Source of the DNA: Luteolibacter rhizosphaerae
GTDB lineage: Bacteria; Verrucomicrobiota; Verrucomicrobiia; Verrucomicrobiales; Akkermansiaceae
Assembly (NCBI RefSeq): GCF_025950095.1
Contig: NZ_JAPDDR010000016.1
Location: 42,669-106,668, forward strand
Direction of reading: 5' to 3'
DNA length: 64,000 nt
A model generated the notes under the pieces. That model was not told the origin of the DNA. It ran no database searches and saw nothing but the letters and a program-made list of their open reading frames with translations. Of this stretch, positions 23,801 through 32,218 are shown one piece after another. Numbering within the stretch: position 1 is the stretch's first letter; the number at the start of each line of letters is the position of its first letter. The translations under genes were made by a program, and so were the position numbers.

Positions 23801-24118
23801 ATGACTGCAAGTTCCCTCAGTGCCCTGATCGTCCGCTTCTTGGCCGTCGGGCTGGGAGTCTATGGCGTCACTCTCCTCATCCGCGGGATCGTGGTGCAGT
23901 CGCAGGTGAGCCAGATGCAGAATACATTCGCGGCATTCGAGAGCCTATCCGGACCGGGATCCACGGGGGACTCCGAGCTCTTCGGTGGTGCAGCCGGTTC
24001 CTTCAGATCGGTGATGCGGCTGCTCTACTGGGGATCGGGGGCTTCGCTCGTGGTCTCGGTAGTTCTCTACGCGGCGAGCCGGAAGCTCGGAGCACTGATC
24101 GCCCGCGGGCTGGATTGA
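23801..24118 (+). CDS. Small membrane protein (105 aa)
   Basis: ATG 23801 (MTASSLSALIVRFLAVGLGV). Two hydrophobic segments, about residues 7-30 and 72-92, flank a soluble middle with SQMQNTFAAFESLSGPGS. It is four bp upstream of the GNAT gene at 24123. An earlier in-frame start at 23690 is unlikely because it overlaps the previous gene. Confidence 0.6.
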   Translation: MTASSLSALIVRFLAVGLGVYGVTLLIRGIVVQSQVSQMQNTFAAFESLSGPGSTGDSELFGGAAGSFRSVMRLLYWGSGASLVVSVVLYAASRKLGALIARGLD

Positions 24119-24122
24119 GATC

Positions 24123-24662
24123 GTGGACAGCGATCATGCCATGAACCTCATCCGCTGCACGCAGGAACGCCATGCCGGAACGATCCTGGAGATCCTCAAT
24201 GAGGCGATCTTGAACTCCACGGCGCTCTTCGACTACCAGCCGCGGAAGCCGGAAGCGATGGTGGCGTGGTTCGAGGCGAAGGAGCGGGGTGGCTATCCGG
24301 TGATCGGCGTGGAGAGTGGGGATGGCAAGCTCATGGGCTTCGCTAGCTATGGCAGCTTCCGGGCATGGCCGGCCTACAAATATTCGGTGGAGCACTCTGT
24401 ATACGTGCACCGGGACCATCGCGGGAGGGGACTGGGGCGGATCCTGATGCGGGAGTTGATCTCGGCAGCGGAGGAGCAGGGCTATCATGCGATGATCGGG
24501 GGAATCGAGGCGGGCAATGCGGGGAGCATCGCACTGCATGAGTCGCTAGCCTTCACCCACGCGGGGACGATCCGCGAGGCGGGCTTCAAGTTCGGGCGCT
24601 GGCTGGATCTGAGCTTCTACCAGTTGATCCTGCGGACCCCGGCAGAGCCTTGTGACGGGTGA
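24123..24662 (+). CDS. GNAT acetyltransferase, phosphinothricin/MnaT type
   Basis: About 179 aa. N-terminal ATILEILNEAILNSTALFDY-like region (actual residues AGTILEILNEAILNSTALFD), then GFASYGSFRAWPAYKYSVEH, SVYVHRDHRGRGLGRILMRE, GYHAMIGGIEAGNAGSIALH. This is the signature of the YncA/MnaT/Pat group, which acetylates amino acids such as methionine sulfone or phosphinothricin. GTG 24123 is used as start; ATG 24141 is an alternative. Confidence 0.85.
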   Translation: MDSDHAMNLIRCTQERHAGTILEILNEAILNSTALFDYQPRKPEAMVAWFEAKERGGYPVIGVESGDGKLMGFASYGSFRAWPAYKYSVEHSVYVHRDHRGRGLGRILMRELISAAEEQGYHAMIGGIEAGNAGSIALHESLAFTHAGTIREAGFKFGRWLDLSFYQLILRTPAEPCDG

Positions 24663-24776
24663 GACATCAGCTCGGAACGAGACGAGCCTAACCGTAATCT
24701 CGTCCGGGATACCGACAAGTTCCGGTGCCGCTGGCTTTCTTGATTTATCAAATCGTTCAATTCGTGGGGGCGCCTC

Positions 24777-25895
24777 ATGAGAAAAGAAATGAAAGCACTT
24801 TGGATCTCTCTGCTGGCTCTGGTGCTCGTGATGCCGGCTTTCGGCACCTCGATCATCTTCCCGACCTTTTCGACCCCGGTAATGGCGGGAGATACCCTGG
24901 TGGTTGTATCGCCTGATCGAATGGCTTTTATTGGCCTCTCCAAGTCGGGAAAGAAGATGTGGACACAGCCCTTGTCGACGAAGGGGAGCCTGATCGAGCA
25001 TGGATCGGGTAGGACGCTGCTCGTCCAAGGAAGTTCGGTAAGCTCCTTGAACCCAAAGGATGGGACCATCAAACCCCTCTTCGATTCGGATCCGAAGGTC
25101 GAGTGGATGAAATACTCTCCGGAGGCAGACCTGTTTTGGGGGCGATTGCTAGGTGATGAACCGGGATTAGCGCTCTTCGATGGTGATACCCATACCTGCC
25201 TGGCGAAGGAGGTGAGCGGCGAAACGGTAGCCTATGCCGATGCCGGTTTGGTCGTCATCGCGAAGGGCCTGCGCAAGCCTGTACGGGGCGGCCATACCTT
25301 TTCAAAGGGGTGGATCGAGGGTTTCGACCGCAAGGCGATGAAGCGCATCTGGTCGGCTCCGTTCGAGAAGGAGCCGTCGCCCTACCATTTTGTAGTCCGT
25401 TGCGGAGGGTATGTCGTCTGTGAAGACGGCCGGGAGTTGATGGTGATCGACGTGAAAAGCGGGGAGTTGCGCCGCCGCCCCGCCGCGATGCCGGAGGATG
25501 CCCTTGGGCCGAAAGGGCTGAGGGATGAGAACGGGGATCTGGTCTATCTGACAACGGTCATGAACATGAGTAACTTCCACGAGAGCGAGCAGACCCTTTA
25601 CCGGTTAAGGCTGCCGCATCTGGAGGTCTTGGAGAAGAAGGTGATGAAGGTCATTGAGGCCGTGACGAGTGAGAAGGCCGGGGATCTCTTGATCACGGAT
25701 GCCCTGTATCGGACCGCTTGCTTCCGGCCTGACGGGTCCAAGCTCTGGGAGCACTTCCAAATGCATCGGACGCCGGTTATAGACGGCGTGATCTATTTCT
25801 CCGACTATAAAGAGGGAGTCGCCCGAATGGGAGCATTGGACGTTTCCACCGGGGACCAAACGATCTTCATTTCCGAGAAGGTGGAGATGAGGTAG
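24777..25895 (+). CDS. Exported PQQ-like beta-propeller protein
   Basis: 372 aa with a signal peptide (KALWISLLALVLVMPAFGTS). Repeating blade-like units follow (LVVVSPDRMAFIGLSKSGKK, LLVQGSSVSSLNPKDGTIKP, GYVVCEDGRELMVIDVKSGE, VIYFSDYKEGVARMGALDVS), typical of seven- or eight-bladed PQQ-like propellers. It lacks a dehydrogenase active site, so a binding or scaffold role outside the cytosol is more likely than PQQ-dependent catalysis. Confidence 0.7.
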   Translation: MRKEMKALWISLLALVLVMPAFGTSIIFPTFSTPVMAGDTLVVVSPDRMAFIGLSKSGKKMWTQPLSTKGSLIEHGSGRTLLVQGSSVSSLNPKDGTIKPLFDSDPKVEWMKYSPEADLFWGRLLGDEPGLALFDGDTHTCLAKEVSGETVAYADAGLVVIAKGLRKPVRGGHTFSKGWIEGFDRKAMKRIWSAPFEKEPSPYHFVVRCGGYVVCEDGRELMVIDVKSGELRRRPAAMPEDALGPKGLRDENGDLVYLTTVMNMSNFHESEQTLYRLRLPHLEVLEKKVMKVIEAVTSEKAGDLLITDALYRTACFRPDGSKLWEHFQMHRTPVIDGVIYFSDYKEGVARMGALDVSTGDQTIFISEKVEMR

Positions 25896-25946
25896 AAACG
25901 CCATGAACTGCTATCGGGAGGACCCGCATCAGAAGAAAGGCACATT

Positions 25947-26273
25947 ATGAAGGTATCCCCCTCTAAACGATTCTGTGCCGCTTGGCTCCGCTACTTGGGG
26001 CGTGGGGCCCATGTGCTGGTGGCGCTGATGATTTCCGGCTTTGTCGTGCAGGTTCTCTCGGTGGCCGTCTTCTGGCTGGTCCAAGTGGTCTCCGGATCGG
26101 AGAGCGGAAGCGATGGCCCCATGAGCGGGATTCTCATTCCCGCGGTGTTCTTCATCTTGGTCGGCCTTCCTTTATTCGGATTCCTGTTCTCGAGGGCTTA
26201 TTCTCCGAGCGAACTTGCGGCGGTGGATCGGGATGAACCCGGTGGGGAGTCCGTGCATCCGGTCCGGCAATGA
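25947..26273 (+). CDS. Membrane protein (108 aa)
   Basis: ATG 25947 behind AAGAAAGG. Two hydrophobic segments at about residues 22-46 and 61-83, with a short Gly/Ser linker (SGSESGSDG) and a hydrophilic C-terminus. Its TGA overlaps the ATG of the small broken gene at 26270 (ATGA). Confidence 0.65.
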   Translation: MKVSPSKRFCAAWLRYLGRGAHVLVALMISGFVVQVLSVAVFWLVQVVSGSESGSDGPMSGILIPAVFFILVGLPLFGFLFSRAYSPSELAAVDRDEPGGESVHPVRQ

Positions 26274-26377
26274 GCGTGCAGGATCCCGACCAGTGGTATA
26301 TCGAGATGGTGGAGGGCTTTGAGCTGTATCTCTAGGGCTTCATCAAGGAGGTTGTGGCCCGATGGCGCCGGAACTAA
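26270..26377 (+). pseudogene. Tiny coupled gene interrupted by TAG
   Basis: ATG 26270 overlaps the upstream TGA by ATGA, a coupling arrangement. The frame reads 21 codons (MSVQDPDQWYIEMVEGFELY, then L), meets TAG at 26333-26335, and continues GFIKEVVARWRRN to TAA 26375-26377. A CAG to TAG change would explain the stop. Either a truncated pseudogene or a 21-residue product. Confidence 0.45.
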
Positions 26378-26583
26378 GACTCACCGAAGACGAAGTGCAG
26401 GCTCTGCGGGCAATCCTTTCATGCCTGGTGGTGAAGGATCGCACCGGGACGCTGGGGATCATGCATGGGGCCGAGCGCTTTGTTTCGACGGGGCGCAATT
26501 TTAAGAAGGCGGAGAGGGACCAGATCGATTCACTCGCTAGGAAGGCGGGGTTGGGTTCGGGCTTGCCGCTCTATCGCGGGTGA
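26362..26583 (+). CDS. Small hypothetical protein (73 aa)
   Basis: ATG 26362 (MAPELRLTEDEVQALRAILS). Helical N-terminus with LTEDEVQALRAIL, then KDRTGTLGIMHGAERFVSTG and KKAERDQIDSLARKAGL. Soluble with no motif recognised. The start lies inside the end of the broken gene at 26270. Confidence 0.55.
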   Translation: MAPELRLTEDEVQALRAILSCLVVKDRTGTLGIMHGAERFVSTGRNFKKAERDQIDSLARKAGLGSGLPLYRG

Positions 26584-26654
26584 AGACGGGGACGGTCCTT
26601 GCAGGCCGCTTGGAGGGATCTAGTGTTAGGGCCTGCTTGCGCTCACTCCTGTCT

Positions 26655-27080
26655 ATGCCTGATGCCGAACGTCGGAAAGAGATCCTGTCCCGCTTCTTGA
26701 AAGAGGTGTGGACCGACGGAGATGCGGATGCTGCGGAGCGCTACATTGCACCGAGCTACACGATCCGCCATGATCCCGGGGACCCGTGGGATGGGAAGCT
26801 GCTGGATCTGGAGGGCTACAAGGAGCGGGTGAGAATCTCCCGCGCGCCCTTTCCGGATCAGCGCTTCGAGGTGCAGGAACTTTTCGCCGATGGCGATGCG
26901 GTGGTGGTGACCTGGCTGTGGTCGGCCCCGCATCTGGGTGAGATCCCGAGCTTCCCGGCATCGGGCAAGACGATCCGCATGTCCGGCGCGACGGTGTATT
27001 ACTTCGACGGGGATCGCCTGACGGGGCATTGGCAGATCACGGATCGGCTGGGGGTGTATCGGCAGCTATCGAGCCCATGA
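26655..27080 (+). CDS. SnoaL-like (NTF2 fold) polyketide-cyclase family protein
   Basis: 141 aa from ATG 26655; an earlier start at 26580 is possible. Typical features: RRKEILSRFLKEVWTDGDAD, AAERYIAPSYTIRHDPGDPW, ERVRISRAPFPDQRFEVQEL, VVVTWLWSAPHLGEIPSFPA and YYFDGDRLTGHWQITDRLGV. This is the cone-shaped NTF2 fold with a conserved 'G.I..HW...D.LG' end. Catalysis is not established for stand-alone members. Confidence 0.8.
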   Translation: MPDAERRKEILSRFLKEVWTDGDADAAERYIAPSYTIRHDPGDPWDGKLLDLEGYKERVRISRAPFPDQRFEVQELFADGDAVVVTWLWSAPHLGEIPSFPASGKTIRMSGATVYYFDGDRLTGHWQITDRLGVYRQLSSP

Positions 27081-27105
27081 GGGAAGGCAAGGAGAACGCG
27101 GAGCG

Positions 27106-27213
27106 ATAAGGAGCGGGGACATTCTTGTCCCCGGAGGGAGCGTGCACCACGACGACAGGAATGTCGTCGCTCCTTATGTAGCGGGACGACTTCGACGTTC
27201 CGGCTGGGGGCAT
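27106..27213. repeat. Dispersed intergenic repeat, copy 1 (inverted repeat)
   Basis: ATAAGGAGC at 27106 and GCTCCTTAT ending at 27177 are the ends of an inverted repeat of about 27 bp per arm with mismatches; the inner parts are GGGGACATTCTTGTCCCC and GACAGGAATGTC. A second segment, GACGACTTCGACGTTCCGG (27185-27203, continuing to 27213), recurs at 47109. The right arm recurs at 63431-63456. It fills most of the 240-bp gap 27081-27321. Confidence 0.65.
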
Positions 27214-27321
27214 GCGCGTAAGGGAAGCTCATGGCGATCCCCGGGGAGAGTCGCCCGCTACGATAGAAGGCCGATCCATGTGCGGGATTTGAAATCTCAC
27301 CCGTCTGCCTTAGCTTGCGAG

Positions 27322-27672
27322 ATGTCCGATGAGAACAAGGCGACACTAACGAAAGCGAATGCGGCGATCAGCGCCGGTGACTACGAGGGCTTCCTGGCGC
27401 ACTGCACGGAGGACACCACCTGGACCTTCGTGGGCGAGCAAACTCTGGCAGGTAAACAGGCGGTGCGGGAGTGGATGAAGACGGCTTACGTGGAGCCGCC
27501 GAAGTTCAAGGTGGCACGCCTGATCGCGGAGGGGGATGCGGTGGTGGCGATCGGGGAGATCATCCTGAAGGATGAGGGCGGGGAGGAGACGCGCCATGAG
27601 TACAGCGATGTTTGGAGCTTCCGCGAGGGGAAGATGTCGGGATTGAGTGCATTCGTGGTGCCGAGCAAGTAG
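27322..27672 (+). CDS. NTF2-like (SnoaL) protein
   Basis: 116 aa from ATG 27322; an upstream ATG at 27142 would run through the repeat element and is rejected. Pattern: ATLTKANAAISAGDYEGFLA, HCTEDTTWTFVGEQTLAGKQ, FKVARLIAEGDAVVAIGEII, HEYSDVWSFREGKMSGLSAF. A second NTF2-fold protein next to the one at 26655, but the sequences differ enough that recent duplication is not obvious. Confidence 0.8.
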   Translation: MSDENKATLTKANAAISAGDYEGFLAHCTEDTTWTFVGEQTLAGKQAVREWMKTAYVEPPKFKVARLIAEGDAVVAIGEIILKDEGGEETRHEYSDVWSFREGKMSGLSAFVVPSK

Positions 27673-27681
27673 GAGGATCTC

Positions 27682-28152
27682 GTGTCCAAGCGAATCGACA
27701 CGGCCACGAAGCGGATCCATGCACCCGCCGCCGCGATCTATGCAGCCTTTGCTTCGGCGGAGGCGATGGCGGCTTGGCTGCCGCCGAAGGGGATGAAGGG
27801 AGAGATGCTGAAGTTCAGCTTCCGCGATGGCGGCGGCTACCGGATGCGGCTCATCTATGAGGAGGCGGGCCAAGGCGCCGGGAAAACGAGCGAGGATACG
27901 GATGAAGTGGAGGTCCGCTTCGTGAAGTTGGTGCCGGGCGAAAGGATCGAGGAGTCGGTGAACTTCGATAGCGAGGATGAGGCGTTCGCGGGCACCATGC
28001 GGATCATCTGGCTGCTGGATCCCGGGCCGGGTGGCACAGAGGTGACGGTCCGTTGCGAGGACGTGCCACCGGGAATTGCCGCGGAGGATCATGAAGAAGC
28101 ACTCGCATCTACGCTGGAGAATCTGGCTGCATTCGTGGAGCGCGGTGGGTAG
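27682..28152 (+). CDS. SRPBCC/AHSA1-type protein
   Basis: GTG 27682 follows AGGAGGATCTC, a strong ribosome-binding site. 156 aa with the AHSA1 pattern: IDTATKRIHAPAAAIYAAFA, SAEAMAAWLPPKGMKGEMLK, FSFRDGGGYRMRLIYEE, VRFVKLVPGERIEESVNFDS, TEVTVRCEDVPPGIAAEDHE. The START-like cavity fold binds hydrophobic ligands or chaperones. It lies nine bp after the NTF2-like gene and is likely co-transcribed. Confidence 0.85.
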   Translation: MSKRIDTATKRIHAPAAAIYAAFASAEAMAAWLPPKGMKGEMLKFSFRDGGGYRMRLIYEEAGQGAGKTSEDTDEVEVRFVKLVPGERIEESVNFDSEDEAFAGTMRIIWLLDPGPGGTEVTVRCEDVPPGIAAEDHEEALASTLENLAAFVERGG

Positions 28153-28157
28153 GGTGC

Positions 28158-28562
28158 GTGCCACTGATGCGCTACGTCCTCCTCGGCTACATCGGCCTGT
28201 TCGGCTTGAGCTATCTGCTGATGGCGGTGTCCGAGTTCTTCCTGACGCCGGCAAAGGAACGGGATCCGCTGCGGGAGACGCTCGTCGATTTCGGCTGTGG
28301 TGCGATTCTTCTCGCGGGGATGTTGTTCCTCGCGACCGGAGTATCGGACCTTCTTCTCAGGCAGATATGGCTGATCGCGGCTCCTCTCGCGGTGCTGCTG
28401 CAGCTGGCCCTGAGTTGGCGTGCGCGGCGGCGCGAGGCGCAGTCATCCGCACAGGGTGATACGCCTCCGTCCTTTCTCTTGCCGGATCTCGGCACGCTTC
28501 TCCTGAGCCTGCCTGCGCTTGGCTTCAATCTCCAGTTCGCGCTGGCCGGATGGACACGCTGA
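28158..28562 (+). CDS. Membrane protein (134 aa)
   Basis: GTG 28158, or ATG 28167 (MRYVLLGYIGLFGLSYLLMA). Four hydrophobic segments at about residues 5-26, 42-62, 66-85 and 107-130, with basic loops (RARRREAQSS). It is five bp after the SRPBCC gene and probably in the same transcript. Confidence 0.6.
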   Translation: MPLMRYVLLGYIGLFGLSYLLMAVSEFFLTPAKERDPLRETLVDFGCGAILLAGMLFLATGVSDLLLRQIWLIAAPLAVLLQLALSWRARRREAQSSAQGDTPPSFLLPDLGTLLLSLPALGFNLQFALAGWTR

Positions 28563-28690
28563 CCCGGGCTTCTGTCGCGAGATTGTTGCCACCCGACGGT
28601 TAGGCCGCACAAAATGCCGTCCGGTTTCATCGCCGGGGAGCTTGCAGCCCCGGAATTGCTCCACTATCAGCGGGGTAACCGCTTGAACCC

Positions 28691-29434
28691 ATGAGCCGCC
28701 AACCCTGTAAGCGCTGCGGCGCGATGATCCTGGAAGCCACCGCAGATGCGAACGATGGACTCTGCGCCCCCTGCGCGAAGGGCGGAGGAGTTTGCGAGGT
28801 CTGCGGCACGCGGATGTCCCAGCCGAACAAGAGCGGCGGCTATGTGTGCTGGGATTGCGAAAAGTCCCGGCGGATCGATGCGGTGCCGAGCCTGCCGAAA
28901 GGCTGGCAGCAGGAGATCGATGTGGATTGGGAGCTGGTGACGGACAACTATGCGCTGGCAGTCGATTCGGTCCTGCAGCGTTTCCTGCCTGCGCAGGGGG
29001 ATGATCCTGCTTGCAGCGCGGTCTTCCAACTCTCGCAGAACGCGATGCTGGAGCTGCACCTCAACACCCGGGACGGCATCGCCGGGATCCCGGCCAAGAT
29101 GCGTAGCATCGCGAACTGGGGCCAGGAGCTCTCCGATGAAGGATGGGTGGAGCGGGTGGGACTGTGGTACACACCAGCATGGAAGTATTCCGAGCTCGGC
29201 CTCGCCTTCGCGACCGACACCTCGAGGGCCATCGAAGATTTCCACTACGACCTCTACGAGAAGCTCTCCGAGGACGGCGCGACGGAGGGATTCAATACCG
29301 CGCGCCTGGCCGCGATCGAGCGCGTGCGGCAGTCCGATGCCTTCGCTCGTATCGTGAAGACGCCGGACTTCACCGTGCACGTGGCGGATGACGACGGGCT
29401 CGAGTATTACAGCAAGGCGCAACTGGGAGGATAA
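28691..29434 (+). CDS. Hypothetical protein with double zinc ribbon (247 aa)
   Basis: ATG 28691. Residues 1-58 hold four CxxC pairs (CKRCGAM, CAPCAKG, CEVCGTR, CWDCEK), a double zinc ribbon. The remaining 190 residues are alpha/beta (WELVTDNYALAVDSVLQRFL, MLELHLNTRDGIAGIPAKMR, VGLWYTPAWKYSELGLAFAT, FHYDLYEKLSEDGATEGFNT). Function unknown. The upstream 128-bp gap holds a short GC hairpin (CCGGGG/CCCCGG). Confidence 0.7.
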   Translation: MSRQPCKRCGAMILEATADANDGLCAPCAKGGGVCEVCGTRMSQPNKSGGYVCWDCEKSRRIDAVPSLPKGWQQEIDVDWELVTDNYALAVDSVLQRFLPAQGDDPACSAVFQLSQNAMLELHLNTRDGIAGIPAKMRSIANWGQELSDEGWVERVGLWYTPAWKYSELGLAFATDTSRAIEDFHYDLYEKLSEDGATEGFNTARLAAIERVRQSDAFARIVKTPDFTVHVADDDGLEYYSKAQLGG

Positions 29435-29481
29435 CCCCTATTGGGGATCGACGCGGAGGCGGCGCGTGGGTGTCATGATCC

Positions 29482-30499
29482 ATGCTCAAGCATCTTCGTC
29501 CTCTTCTGTGGATCGCATGGGGCGCTCTCGCGATTGCTTGCGCGCAGGGTGAAGAGACGGCCAAGCCGCGGGCGCGGGTGATCGTGGACAACGATTTCGG
29601 CGGTGATCCGGATGGCTTGTTCCCAACTGGCGCATCAGCTCCTCTCGCCCTCGGTGAAGGTGCGCGGGATCATCGGCTCGCATCACTATCCGGGCGGATT
29701 TTTCAGCTACTCCGGGGCGCCGGAGGAGGCGTGCAAGGCGGCGAAGGAATTGCTGGAGGTGATGGGGCTGGGTGGGAAGGTGCCGGTCCATCAGGGCGCG
29801 AAGGAGCGGATCGGCGAGGATGGCGCGGCGCGGCCTTCGGATGCCGCACGCTTCATCGTGCAGGAGGCGATGCGTGAGGATGTGAAGACGCCGCTCTTCA
29901 TCGCCTGCGGGGCCGGGCTCACGGATCTGGCGAGTGCCTATCTGCTAGAGCCGGCGATCGGGAAGCGCATCCGGCTCATTTGGATCGGCGGGCACGAGCA
30001 TGAAGGCATCGCCACACCGCCGCCCGGCGGGCAGAGGATCGAGTATAACCTGGGGATCGACCTGAGAGCCGGGCAGATCGTCTTCAATCAATCGGACATC
30101 CCGGTCTGGCAGGTGCCGCGGGATGCCTACCGGCAGGCGCTGGTCTCCACCGCCGAGCTGGAGATGCGGATGAATGATGGCGGCAAGCTCGCGGGCTTCC
30201 TGAATGCGCGCCTGCAGGAACTGATGACGCGGGCCTATCGCGATACCGTGGAGACCTATGTGCTGGGTGACAGCCCGCTGGTGCTGCTGACCGCGCTGCA
30301 ATCTCCTTGGGAAGCGGACCCGGCCTCGAGCCGCTATCTCAAGCTGCCGACACCGCGGATCAACGGAGACGGTCGCTATGATGCGAATCCGCAGGGCCGG
30401 GAGATGCGGGTCTATACCCAGATCGACAGCCGCCTGATGTTCGAGGACTTCTACGCGAAGCTCGCACTCTTCTCCCGGCAGGGTGGGGAGGGGGAGTGA
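29482..30499 (+). pseudogene. Exported nucleoside hydrolase-like gene with one-base insertion
   Basis: ATG 29482 encodes a signal peptide (LLWIAWGALAIACAQG) and RARVIVDNDFGGDPDGLF, the Asp cluster of nucleoside hydrolase-type enzymes. At TTCCCAACTGG (29620-29630) one extra C shifts the frame. Skipping one C gives FQLAHQLLSPSVKVRGIIGS and an uninterrupted frame to 30499. The rest has MREDVKTPLFIACGAGLTDL, RIRLIWIGGHEHEG and a C-terminal RVYTQIDSRLMFEDFYAKL. The restored length is about 338 aa, normal for the family. Either a very recent pseudogene or a sequence error. Confidence 0.75.
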
Positions 30500-30562
30500 G
30501 AGGGAAGAGATAAAATTCGGCTGCAAGTGGTCGCCGCAGGCTGCTAGGGTAGTTTCCTCACG

Positions 30563-30895
30563 ATGCCCAGTTACACGGTCAGATGTCTGTTCGAGTGGTC
30601 CGCGGACAGGGTCGAGACGCTCAAGCACCTCTACGAGGAGCGCATTACGTTGTGGAATGCCGCCACCTTCGAGGAGGCTATCGAGCTGGCGGAGCAGGAG
30701 GCTTCCGAGTATGCGGAGGAGCACGGCTTCACCTTCATCCAGCTCTCGCAAGCGTTCTGGATGTTCAGCGAGGTCCAAGGGTCCGGTGTCGAGGTCTATT
30801 CGCTTTTGCGAGAAAGCGATTTGGAGCCCGACGCTTATCTGAACGCCTTTTTCGATACCGGCTTCGAACGCGAAGAAGATGTTCGAGCTTCGTGA
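30563..30895 (+). CDS. DUF4288 family protein
   Basis: 110 aa from ATG 30563. The family pattern is present: VRCLFEWSADRVETLKHLYE, ERITLWNAATFEEAIELAEQ, EASEYAEEHG, VEVYSLLRESDLEPDAYLNA. DUF4288 proteins are small, soluble and often found among immunity-type genes. The stop overlaps a short reading frame that starts at 30879. Confidence 0.8.
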   Translation: MPSYTVRCLFEWSADRVETLKHLYEERITLWNAATFEEAIELAEQEASEYAEEHGFTFIQLSQAFWMFSEVQGSGVEVYSLLRESDLEPDAYLNAFFDTGFEREEDVRAS

Positions 30896-30992
30896 TGTTG
30901 CGAGGAAGTTCACCCAGGCCAAACTCCTGGAGAGGTTCGGACTCGTGGTCATCGCCATGACGAGAAGCGGAAGGACGCGATTGCCGGGGTGA
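30879..30992 (+). CDS. Short reading frame, possibly broken (37 aa)
   Basis: ATG 30879 reads MFELRDVARKFTQAKLLERF, then GLVVIAMTRSGRTRLPG to TGA 30990. Moving back one base at about 30950 gives HRHDEKRKDAIAGVIGDCLD, AADRRIYELPV with no stop, so a longer gene may have lost one base here. It overlaps both neighbours. Confidence 0.35.
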   Translation: MFELRDVARKFTQAKLLERFGLVVIAMTRSGRTRLPG

Positions 30993-31426
30993 TCGGCGAT
31001 TGTCTCGACGCCGCTGATCGTCGCATCTACGAGTTGCCAGTCCTTCGCGGCACTGTTGCCGATTTTACTCTCATCAAGCTTCTTCCTCTACTCGCGGTTC
31101 CCGTCCTCGGACTAATGATGAGCGCTTGCGAGCCTTCGGACCCTAACGGGTTACCGCCGATCTCCTCGATCCCGCCGACGACCACGAAGGAAGGTAGCCT
31201 GGCCAACAAGGCCCTCACGCAGGATGCCACGCAAGCCATCCGGAAGATCACGGGAGGTAGCGGGGCCTTGGTGAAATTCGTGATCCAGCAGCCGGTGGGC
31301 ACGGTCGGCAAGAAGGCCTGGCGGGAAGTCTGGGTCCATGAGCCGAAGGGCCTGGGGCAAAGTTTCATCCTGACCTTCCGCGAGGATGGCCAAGGCTCGG
31401 CGGACTTCGAGATCCAGAAGATGTAA
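30989..31426 (+). CDS. Putative lipoprotein, start uncertain
   Basis: From GTG 30989 the frame passes through a signal-like segment (LIKLLPLLAVPVLGLMMSAC, then EPSD), a lipobox MSAC. The 33 residues before it are hydrophilic (GDCLDAADRRIYELPVLRGT), which is unusual, so the true start may have been lost or be a rare codon near 31034. The mature part is a small beta domain (SGALVKFVIQQPVGTVGKKA, WREVWVHEPKGLGQSFILTF). Confidence 0.5.
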   Translation: MIGDCLDAADRRIYELPVLRGTVADFTLIKLLPLLAVPVLGLMMSACEPSDPNGLPPISSIPPTTTKEGSLANKALTQDATQAIRKITGGSGALVKFVIQQPVGTVGKKAWREVWVHEPKGLGQSFILTFREDGQGSADFEIQKM

Positions 31427-31440
31427 AGGAGGGCGGCGCA

Positions 31441-31815
31441 ATGAAGGCAGATCTGATCGCCCAACTCACCAAGGCCCTGTCCGAGGTCGAGACAGCACTC
31501 TCGCGGCATTCCGCTCCTTGGAGTGATCTGTCCGAGCGTTGCTCGTCGTGGCGAGAGGTGATCGGCAGCAGCGATGCCGTGATGCTCGAGCAGGCGGCCA
31601 AGGAGATCAGAATCAAGTTCCATCCCAAGTCTGAACTGCCCCTCGACTACGAGCTGCAGGAGGAGGTCGAGGCGCTTGCTCTGGGCTTGGAATCAGAGCA
31701 GCTGTGCCAGTCCTATGCGGCCGTCATCCAGCGCGTAGGACGGAAGCGGGCGCAGCGGGAGTGGGAGGCTGCCATCTCTGATCCGGAGGCCTTGTTCCCA
31801 CGTGGGCTGGAGTAA
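31441..31815 (+). CDS. Hypothetical protein (124 aa)
   Basis: ATG 31441 behind AAAGGAGGGCGGCG. Helical, acidic: KADLIAQLTKALSEVETALS, AVMLEQAAKEIRIKFHPKSE, LQEEVEALALGLESEQLCQS. No motif or signal peptide. Likely co-transcribed with the lipoprotein gene 14 bp upstream. Confidence 0.6.
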   Translation: MKADLIAQLTKALSEVETALSRHSAPWSDLSERCSSWREVIGSSDAVMLEQAAKEIRIKFHPKSELPLDYELQEEVEALALGLESEQLCQSYAAVIQRVGRKRAQREWEAAISDPEALFPRGLE

Positions 31816-31863
31816 GGCCTGTCCATGCTTGATGGCAGAAGGAGGATCTGCGAAGACCCGGGC

Positions 31864-32121
31864 ATGAGCCGTCTCGACCAAGTAATGGGCACCCTGCTAG
31901 AGACATGGGACCAACGCTATACCTTCCGCCACGAGCGCACGGAGCCGCGGCTGAGCTTCGAGGTTCCCGGTTTCACGCTCGATGTGGTGGAAGCGGCCGG
32001 GGAGGATGAGGTGGCGCTCCACTTCGAGGAAGCCGGCGTCAAGCACCGGGCCGAGTGTTCGGTCGAGGAGGCGCCGCGTATCATCGAAGCGCTGTTGTTC
32101 CCGGAAGAGGAGGAGGGCTAA
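31864..32121 (+). CDS. Hypothetical protein (85 aa)
   Basis: ATG 31864 (MSRLDQVMGTLLETWDQRYT); the frame is open from 31825. Beta-rich core LSFEVPGFTLDVVEAAGEDE, VALHFEEAGVKHRAECSVEE and an acidic tail. Soluble, not recognised. Confidence 0.55.
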   Translation: MSRLDQVMGTLLETWDQRYTFRHERTEPRLSFEVPGFTLDVVEAAGEDEVALHFEEAGVKHRAECSVEEAPRIIEALLFPEEEEG

Positions 32122-32218
32122 AGCGGACGCATGCCGACGGGTCACGGACTCCGATCGTGATCTTCGTGCCGGATTTTTCTCCCATTGGGGAGAGCGCGGA
32201 TATAAAGGGTGCACTGCC

